Source: Ephydatia muelleri (Eukaryota; Porifera; Demospongiae; Spongillida; Spongillidae). From it: a stretch of 64,000 nt of DNA. Location: NCBI GenBank assembly GCA_013339895.1, contig JABACO010000013.1:6717787-6781786 (forward strand), given 5' to 3'. Under the pieces are notes generated by a model that was not told the DNA's origin, ran no database searches, and saw only the letters and a list, made by a program, of their open reading frames with translations. A program made the translations under genes and the position numbers. Below are positions 47,341 through 64,000 of the stretch, in pieces. How positions within the stretch are numbered: position 1 is the stretch's first letter; each line of letters opens with the position of its first letter.

Positions 47341-47690
47341 GATCATCCAATCCTTGACCACCTGTGGACAACAACAAATGCATAAACAAAGAGATGCCCA
47401 CTGCTAGTTCATCATTACCCTCTTCTTATTTGGTTTAGAGTCGTTGAATATGTAGTAAACACGGTACATCTTTCCCAGAACAGGCCCAAAAACTACCGAG
47501 TAGCCAATGGCCCACAACCATTTCCGAACCTGTGAATGGCATAATATTCCTTGCTTAGCTTGAACTGTTCCTACTGGTCGATCGCAAGCTATCTAAGTCA
47601 TGTGATGCAATATGAGAGAATGTTCATCCACACCATGATGACATTAATTGAATCATATCAAACAAGTACCATGGGTGTACGCAGGGGAGG
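47341..47690 (-). pseudogene. Partial duplicate of the GABA-B-like gene (TM3 exon region)
   Basis: Minus-strand 47,419-47,529 encodes WLWAIGYSVVFGPVLGKMYR, nearly the same as the TM3 exon at 53,578-53,688 (WLWAIGYSVAFGPILGKMYR). The intron after it and the first ~20 bp of the next exon (GTGGTCAAGGATTGG) are also shared, ending near 47,341. On the other side, similarity continues into the upstream intron to about 47,690 in diverged form. Intron sequence is included, so this is a DNA-level duplication and not a retrocopy. No other receptor exons are nearby, so it is unlikely to make a receptor by itself. Confidence 0.75.
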
Positions 47691-48210
47691 GTTGTTGGCA
47701 TATTTATGTTTCCTAATCAATAATCCGTTACCAACGCTGACACAATTTTCCAGTTTTGCCACACCAGTTTCCGTGTAGGCATATTCTATCGTCTAATTGA
47801 CGCTGTTATACAGGAATTGACGTGGCGTTTTGATGCATGCATTTGATGATCTATTTGGGTTCTTGTACAAGTACAAAACAATGACAGAGGTGGACTTGAA
47901 ATTGGTTTTTCAGCAAGCGCAGGATGTGTCTGATGAGCTGTCAAAGGAAGCACGAAATGTAATGTTATCACAAAACAGGGACCTATAGGCTATATGTACC
48001 AACGGACGCTTTTGAACAGACTCCATTATAGTCATCTGGAGGCATCATATGCGTTAGTGGCCTTAGAATGTTCTGCACCACCGGTGTGCTTCGATAAAGA
48101 ATCGAAAAGCACCTTTGTAATACGTGTATTGCACCATTTTGCTCAATTATGCACAATTATATGTTTGTTGACCGTGCATCATAACACGAAACGGCATGCG
48201 TTATAGCTAT
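47671..48210 (+). pseudogene. Probable hAT end and transposase fragment
   Basis: CATGGGTGTACGCAGGGG at 47,671 resembles the hAT ends at 1,866 and 34,605. Downstream, plus-strand fragments read DAVIQELTWRFDACI and MTEVDLKLVFQQAQDVSDEL, reminiscent of the region before the dimerisation domain of hAT transposases. Frames change more than once. No right end was identified. Confidence 0.35.
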
Positions 48211-48846
48211 CCATATGCATGCGAGTTAGAGATGGTGATGAGACAGGCTTTATGGGGCCTATGAGGCCACAAACGCTCTAGCTTACCCTGGGCCTCACTA
48301 CGGCTCTCGCTGGCCCTGTATAGAAGTACTCTACTCCTCATGCAAATATTAGTTTCCATGCATGATATCTGAACCTGCGTCAGCAGGTTCAATATAGGAT
48401 TGATTGAGGAATGATGAATGTCATTAAAAATTTTAAATCGCGTCGGGAGGGACAACGGAGACACGGATCACTTATATCGTTGCAGCAATCGAACGACAAC
48501 ACCAAGATCTACGTTTTCATGCTAGTTTCATGTCATTAAACTATGCGCTTCCAGACAAACAAAGAACCTGCTTCTCGTGCCCATTCCCAAAAAAATTGTT
48601 CGTCGTCGTCGTCGTCGTCGTCTTCTTCTTCCTTAGGAAGGTATAACTCGAGCTACGAACGGTTTTAAAGAACGACAATAGTACCAATCTCTTCAGAATT
48701 TACCGGCACGTTATCCTAGCATGTCATTTGGACACATATCACATCTAGAAAGAAACTACAGCGAGAAATATCTTATTTGGTTGCAAGTTCTATGGCCATC
48801 TAGCAAGTTCTAGCAAGTTCTTAATAAAATGTATAATTTTAGGGAG

Positions 48847-48854
48847 TATAAATA
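48847..48854 (+). promoter_or_regulatory. Candidate TATA box
   Basis: TATAAATA lies inside the small palindrome GGAGTATAAATACTCC, about 85 bp before the ATG at 48,939. Confidence 0.45.
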
Positions 48855-48938
48855 CTCCAACAGACACTAAATTTATTTGGTGTTCCTATCGCAGTTTAGT
48901 CGTTACTTACTTTGGCTAGTGAAGTTGTTTTTCTAAAA

Positions 48939-50508
48939 ATGCCTTCGCGTAATCAAAAGAGATCTAAGCAACGAGCGGAATACCTGAGAAGATATTTTAT
49001 CACAAGAGAACAAGGCTAAAGCCCGAGCGCGCTACAAGGCCGACCCTGAAAAGAAGAAGGCCTCTGTACGCGACACCTACAAGGCCGACCCAGAAAAGAA
49101 GAAGGCCTCTGTACGCGACACCTACAAGGCCGACCCTGAAAAGAAGAAGGCCTCTGTACGCGACACCTACAACGCAAATGTTGTATCTAAGCGTGCTGCT
49201 AAAAGGCAGCGATATCAAGAGGGCGTCGAGGAGAACCGTGCTGCTAAAAGACAGCGATATCAAGAGGGCGTCGAGGAGAACCGTGCTGCTAAAAGGCAGC
49301 GATATCAAGAGGGCGTCGAGGAGAACCGTGCTGCTAATAGGCGGATATACAGGGGCAATTCAGCTACCATTAAGGCAGCTAGAAGGAGTCGGTATTGGAA
49401 GGGTCGTAGAACTACCACTACCACCCAAAGGTATGTTATAAATAGCATGCTGTATGTAGCATTTAAAGTCTAAGGGCTGCTTTCTTACGTGCTAATGTAA
49501 GTTGCTCATGGCTTCCTGTCATGCACACATTAACACATTTCTTGTACGCTTGCATGCATATTATCAGATGTACAGTAAGGCTTCCCAGTTCCCTGGTAAA
49601 GGTCAATGTTTGTACAAAAGGTTATTTGTGCATGCATCTGTGTCTGTTACATTGTACATTAGTTAGTAGCAGCAGCGCTACCCCCACCACCAGCAGCAGC
49701 AGAGCTGCCCCCACCCCCACCACCAGCAGCAGAGAGCTGCCCCCACCGCCAGCAGCAGCAGAGCTACCCGAGAGGAAGCGGTATCGCAGGGGTCACCGAA
49801 CTACCACTACCACCCAAAGGTATGTGATGGCATGTTGTATTGCACTAGCATTAAAAAGCTATAGGAAGATGTGCATGCAACATGTGTAAAAAAAGCTTTT
49901 GACACAATGTTTTGACTACAATCAGCAGCAGTGCTGCCCCCCCCTACACCAGCAGTAGCAGTGCCCCTACCAGCAGCAGCAGCAGAGCTGCCCCCACCGC
50001 CACCAAGCAGTAGCAGCAGAGCTGCCCCCACCGCCACCAGCAGTAGCAGCAGAGCTGCCCCCACCGCCACCAGCAGTAGCAGCAGAGCTGCCCCCACCGC
50101 CACCAGCAGTAGCAGCAGAGCTGCCCCCCACCGCCACCAGCAGTAGCAGCAGAGCTGCCCCCACCGCCACCAGCAGTAGCAGCAGAGCTGCCCCCACCGC
50201 CACCAGCAGTAGCAGCAGAGCTGCCCCCACCGCCACCAGCAGTAGCAGCAGAGCTGCCCCCACCGCCACCAGCAGTAGCAGCAGAGCTGCCACCAGCAGT
50301 AGCAGCAGAGCTGCCGCCACCAGCAGTAGCAGCAGAGCTGCCGCCACCAGCAGAGGCAGGAGCATTGCTACCTGCACCAGCCCCACCACCGGCACAAGCA
50401 GTATTGACACCAGTGCCCCCACCACCACTTCGCCTGCTGCTCCCCTGGCCGCTGCCACCACCACCCACATGGCTCCCATGGCCAGAACCAGGCCGCTGCG
50501 GCCATAGA
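48939..50508 (+). CDS. KADPEKKK / AAKRQRY repeat protein, about three exons
   Basis: It begins MPSRNQKRSKQRAEYLRRY. The repeat frame, offset by one base from the start frame, then gives KARARYKADPEKKKASVRD, with KADPEKKKASVRDTY units repeated three times and AAKRQRYQEGVEENR units three times (about 49,015-49,340), ending GRRTTTTTQ at a GTATGT donor (49,431). A second probable exon (about 49,680-49,818) ends RYRRGHRTTTTTQ at an identical-looking donor. A third (about 49,921-50,508) encodes SSSSRAAPTAT units and a Thr/Ser-rich tail with stop TAG at 50,506. The frame slip after the start, and one repeat unit with an extra C near 50,127, mean it may be decayed. I recall similar Lys/Arg repeats from sponge gene models, often beside mobile-element genes. 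No enzymatic domain is visible; function unknown. Confidence 0.45.
49060..49335 (+). repeat. Coding tandem repeats, 57-bp and 48-bp types
   Basis: Two successive arrays. About 2.5 units carry TACAAGGCCGACCCTGAAAA and GGCCTCTGTACGCGACACC. Three units of 48 bp carry CGTGCTGCTAAAAGGCAGCG and ATATCAAGAGGGCGTCGAGG. Units are almost identical and in multiples of three. Confidence 0.85.
49960..50350 (+). repeat. 33-bp minisatellite encoding SSSSRAAPTAT
   Basis: About ten units of GCCACCAGCAGTAGCAGCAG plus AGCTGCCCCCACC. The last units are shortened. All frames on both strands stay open. Confidence 0.9.
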
Positions 50509-50675
50509 AGAGGCTGGGGGAGACATAGAGGACAAGGCCGAACAGTAAATAACATTTAGAACTCCTATACATATAATTTCTATTATTAAAATGTTAAACC
50601 TCCCTCCCTCCCTCCCTTTGAAAATTAAAATCAATTTGTGACCACTTATAAAGACGCCAGAGGAAAAAACTAATG

Positions 50676-50975
50676 AAACAAGTAAATAAAAACATTCTCT
50701 AACGAGAAAGTTGTTGGTATATAGGATTGACCAATGGTGGTGTAAAAAGCACGGAAACAAGAGTGACAGAAGTTTGACTGGAAAATTGAAATAGGCCTAT
50801 ATTTAGCACACTAACGTTGTAACAGTACATGCCTGAGTAATGGGCTAAATATAGGCCTATTTCAATTTTCCAGTCAAACTTCTGTCACTCTTGTTTCCGT
50901 GCTTTTTACACCACCATTGGTCAATCCTATATACCAACAACTTTCTCGTTAGAGAATGTTTTTATTTACTTGTTT
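50676..50975. mobile_element. Foldback MITE, family C, near-perfect palindrome
   Basis: Arms of about 130 bp are almost exact inverted copies: AAACAAGTAAATAAAAACAT at the left and its complement at the right, with GTGTAAAAAGCACGGAAACA and AATAGGCCTATATTTAGC also mirrored. The central spacer is about 40 bp. It is the best-preserved member; relatives lie at 6,914, 8,105 and 51,890. Confidence 0.85.
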
Positions 50976-51660
50976 GAACATTGTATAATTTTTACACCAC
51001 TACATCCTTTGAAACTATAGCCATGCGAATTTTTTTTTGTTTACCACTCCCTATTGACTAGTATTGACTATACCGCGTCTCTTTAGAGTTCAGTTGTGTT
51101 ACAAAAAGTTCATAATTGTTCGTAATAGCAACATCAAGTACCAATTTCACAGTTGGTGAGGACATCAACCAGGCCTCACACCAAACAAAGCTCATATGAA
51201 GGTCGGAGGTTTTTAATCAGCATAGTATCATTGTGTATAGCGCGGTTCGTTGCACGTTGCTACCGCGGAGAGCAAACCAATTTCAGGCACGCGTTCAGTG
51301 ACAGCCATGCGTCACGTCACAAATAAAATAAAATATAAAATATAAAAAACGTGTAATTTGGCACGATAAATAATGAGAAAGGAATTTACTCGTCATGAGC
51401 TACTGTACGCGAGATACGTCAGGAAAATTTCAAATTTTGGCACGGGATCATACCCATCACAACACCAATTGCACTCTGAGGGCAAAGCCCAAAACCGGAA
51501 CCGTCATAAAGGGGGTACGACTGGCATGGGTCCTGCCCAGATACCGGGGACCCGCACAAACTAAGATATGATTATTTGTGCAACTAGCGATCTATACTAT
51601 GAGCTTAGAGCTGGTTGTGTTCATCGATATTTACGGTGGATGCGGTGGAGGGAGTGAGTG
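50976..51660. other. Intergenic; no gene recognised
   Basis: AT-rich with no supported feature; the open frame at 51,373-51,564 has no known domain. Confidence 0.4.
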
Positions 51661-51776
51661 TAGCCTCGTCCCCAAGCCCAATTTTTTTAATTAAAGTTAG
51701 CGGGTCGGGTTGTTTTATTTATTGTATTTTGTGTTCCGCTAACTTTAATATAAAATAGAGCCTGGGGACGAGGCTA
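51661..51776. mobile_element. Palindromic MITE, family D
   Basis: TAGCCTCGTCCCCAAGCC at the left and CTGGGGACGAGGCTA at the right. An inner inverted pair (AATTAAAGTTAGCGG and CCGCTAACTTTAAT) completes a 116-bp foldback. TA lies at both edges. Confidence 0.75.
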
Positions 51777-51889
51777 GGTAGAGTGATTGTTACACCTTTC
51801 CAATTAAGAAAACAAACCAGTCTACATGCAATTGAATTTTTTTTTTTCAATTAAATCTCTGCATGCCCCAACTATTGAACACAAGCAAG

Positions 51890-51955
51890 TGACATTGAAC
51901 AAAAACATTCTCTTCAGAGTCGAGAATTAAAGGGCAAAAGTGATGTAAAAGCAAG
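51890..51955. mobile_element. Fragment of MITE family C
   Basis: CAAGTGACATTGAACAAAAA, then CATTCTCTTCAGAG, then GATGTAAAAGCAAGGA follow the left-arm order of the family. Confidence 0.4.
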
Positions 51956-51972
51956 GATGTAAGACTGAGTGA

Positions 51973-52112
51973 AAACAGCTGTTCCTGAGTTGAGGACTAC
52001 TGCAGTTCTCAAACACAGTACTGCATACCCACAGATTGTGTCCGGAGTATGCTACTGCTCTATTCTAGTTATTAGCATTAATTATATTTTCCTTCCATAT
52101 TTCTCTATACAT
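51973..52112 (+). pseudogene. Inverted duplicate of the GABA-B-like TM4 exon end and its intron
   Basis: About 140 bp are nearly identical to the minus strand of 53,310-53,450 and encode VPELRTTAVLKHSTAYPQIV. The short intron with its GTATGCTACTG donor is also copied. Both break points lie inside the exon and near the intron end. It is a local inverted DNA duplication about 1.2 kb from its source, lying downstream of the receptor gene. Confidence 0.8.
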
Positions 52113-52273
52113 GTATACGTTCAGACACATGTGTCATCAATCTTTTTAATAATTGCATACTAGGCATGTGAAAATTGAGATAAAACTAAATGAACCCAAT
52201 CTAGGATACATGTCCGTTTCAATTTAAACGTAACTCAACTTTCCCATACATGCAATGCATGTAACCTGTCTTT

Positions 52274-52391
52274 TAGTCTCGTCCCCAAACCTACATGACA
52301 CAATGATTGTGGCTGCAACAGTTATAATCTAATCGTACCATCTACACGCGAGCAATAATCGTAGTGTCATGTAGGTCTGGGAACGAGACTA
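52274..52391. mobile_element. Palindromic MITE, family D, second copy
   Basis: TAGTCTCGTCCCCAAACCTA at the left; TAGGTCTGGGAACGAGACTA at the right. CATGACAC and GTGTCATG extend the pairing inward. Total 118 bp, same size class as the copy at 51,661. Confidence 0.8.
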
Positions 52392-52787
52392 CCTTTACTT
52401 AGCAAAATTTGATGATTGACACATGTGATGCATTCTATTTCATTTACCCTTTTTCAAATGAGGATTGGCTCTTGTGTGCATGTTTTTAAAAAGGTACCAC
52501 TCATGAAAGAAATAACAGAAATGTTGCACACTTGTGCAAATACATATACTGTATATAAACAAAAGAATTGTGATTCTGAGTTAATTACATGTGGCATCCA
52601 TGGGTGGTATGTGGCTGACACCTGTATCACACTGGATCTCTTCACCAAACCCCACATTTGAATCATGGGAAATTGTCAACTGCTTAATTTTTTCAAGAGA
52701 CTTGTGCTTAAATTGGAGATACATTTGGGAAAAAGAACACAACACCATAAAACCATGCAGTTTAGAAATGAAGTGACCAATGTTTAC

Positions 52788-62852
<10,065 letters not shown>

Positions 62853-62924
62853 CTGTGGCATAAGTTTAGTGATTAAAATCACACTGGCTTGCAAAAAGAA
62901 ATCATGTAAGCAGAGAGTGCACAG

Positions 62925-64000
62925 TGTAGTATATTGATACCGTGTGTTATTCGTGTGTTATTATGTAAGTATGTAGTGACTAAGTATAGATTGCGCATGC
63001 GTGTTGGAGGTGTGTTCTTTTTGGAATGAGTTATCGTTGAGTACATTTCAGTGGCGACGAGGGTGGGATGGAGTCCTCAATTTCGCGAGGAAAGGAGCAG
63101 TTCGACCCAGCCGTAGAACGACTTGACGATTACAAAGAAAGGTTTGACTTTTACTGTGTTGCGAATGGAATTGGGAACGACCGCAAGAAGGCGTTATTTC
63201 TGACGAAGATTGGACAGAGGATGTTCGCTAATTTGAAGGTTTGGGTGAGTCCCACGTCACTGAGTGACCTTAGTTTCGATGATATAATTACAAGATTGAG
63301 AGCGCGAACTGTAACCACAGACGGTAGAGATTGCTGAACGATATAGGTTTTTCAAGTGTGCGCAAAAGGGAGAGAGAGTGTCATTGACTTTATGTCACAG
63401 TTAAGAGCATTGGCCAAAACTTGTAATTTCGGGAATTATTTAGAAATAGCATTGAGGGATCAATTTGTGTGCGGATTGCAAGATTCGCGTATACAACGGG
63501 AGTTATTGTGCGTGAGAGACCTCACCCTAGAGCAAGCGCTGGATAAGGCCCGTTCAATAGAGATTGTGTTAAAAGAGACAGCAAGTCTTCAGCAGCGAAG
63601 TACGAAGGTAGAGGGTGGTAAGGGTGAAGAAGTTGCAGATGTGCTCAAAGTAACCACCAAACAAGGTCCTAGGAAGGGATGTTTTAGATGTGGAGGGAAT
63701 AATCATGTAGCAGACCATTGTTTTCATAAAGAGAAAGAATGTAATGTTTGTGGGAAGGTGGGGCATCTAGCGAGAGTATGCCGGATGAAGAAAAGCAAGA
63801 AGGGCATGATGACACACATGGTGGGAGCAATGGAAGAACAGGATAGGAAGAGTGAAGACAGTGAAACTGATGATGAGATGTATGTACATAAGATTGGTAG
63901 TAATGTTAGGCACAAAAAGTTGGTGACTAAATTACGCGTGAATAATGCTGAAATCAAGTTTGAAGTAGACACGGGAGCGGAGTTGTCTCTTATTCCCTTC
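62925..64000 (+). mobile_element. Ty3/gypsy-like LTR retroelement, 5' part only (fossil, runs off the window)
   Basis: A candidate 5' LTR of about 121 bp (62,925-63,045; TGTAGTATATTGATACC...GAGTACA) is followed by TGGCGACGAGGGTGGGA, a primer-site-like string. Gag begins near 63,068, with zinc knuckles near 63,680-63,780, and the start of a protease lies at the window edge. The part in view is broken about once. The 3' LTR is outside. It lies upstream, in receptor-gene sense, of the first visible receptor exon. Confidence 0.65.

Noticed and set aside
52416-52661. Plus-strand open frame with MTHVMHSISF start
   Set aside because: No domain, and it overlaps the downstream flank of the minus-strand receptor gene.

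Overview
This window looks like nuclear DNA of an early-branching animal, most likely a demosponge. The reasons are a multi-exon class C (GABA-B-like) receptor gene with animal-type GT-AG introns, a spliced and secreted protein of bacterial VioB/RebD type, a coding repeat built on KADPEKKK/AAKRQRY units that I associate from memory with sponge gene models, and a very dense load of MITEs, hAT elements, LTR retroelements and LINE pieces. The species call is inference; nothing in the sequence names the organism.

Layout. 1-10,000 is repeat country: two TA-flanked palindromic MITEs (601-884, 1,169-1,385), a short hAT element with a 5-bp target duplication (1,866-3,220), a LINE tail, a 25-bp minisatellite, and a MITE family with ACAAGTAA... 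ends. 10,409-14,151 is the best single gene: a 41-bp signal-peptide exon, a 620-bp intron and a long second exon coding a VioB/RebD-family protein of about 1,040 aa. 15,500-32,320 is a nest of Ty3/gypsy-like fossils: an old integrase remnant split by a younger element that looks whole (16,809-20,887), a truncated element with integrase before reverse transcriptase (23,029-26,665), and a young 4.5-kb element with 91-bp LTRs and a CATG target duplication (27,816-32,316). 34,605-41,723 is a 7.1-kb hAT element with TCGAA target duplications. It carries a second inverted-repeat element (34,766-40,358) whose ends are arrays of GTATAAC motifs. 42,625-45,400 holds worn exons of a fibronectin type III gene invaded by another hAT element. 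48,939-50,508 is a repeat-coded Lys/Arg- then Ser/Thr/Ala-rich gene. 52,788-62,852 (minus strand) is most of a GABA-B-like receptor gene, about 15 exons, with minisatellites, long CA tracts and LINE pieces in its introns, and a partial LTR element beyond its first visible exon.

How it fits together. Two or three host genes are well supported: the VioB-like secreted protein, the GABA-B-like receptor and possibly the KADPEKKK-repeat gene. Nothing suggests they share a pathway. Most of the rest is mobile DNA, and nesting gives relative ages: old integrase remnant before the 16.8-20.9 kb LTR element; a repeated segment (7.3-8.0 kb and 22.6-26.9 kb) before the element inserted in its second copy; the outer hAT before the inner GTATAAC element.

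Least explained signals: clusters of approximately 30-bp units centred on the palindrome TGCCTAGGCA (9.7, 15.5 and 22.5 kb), the GTATAAC-array element, and the spliced, secreted VioB-family gene.
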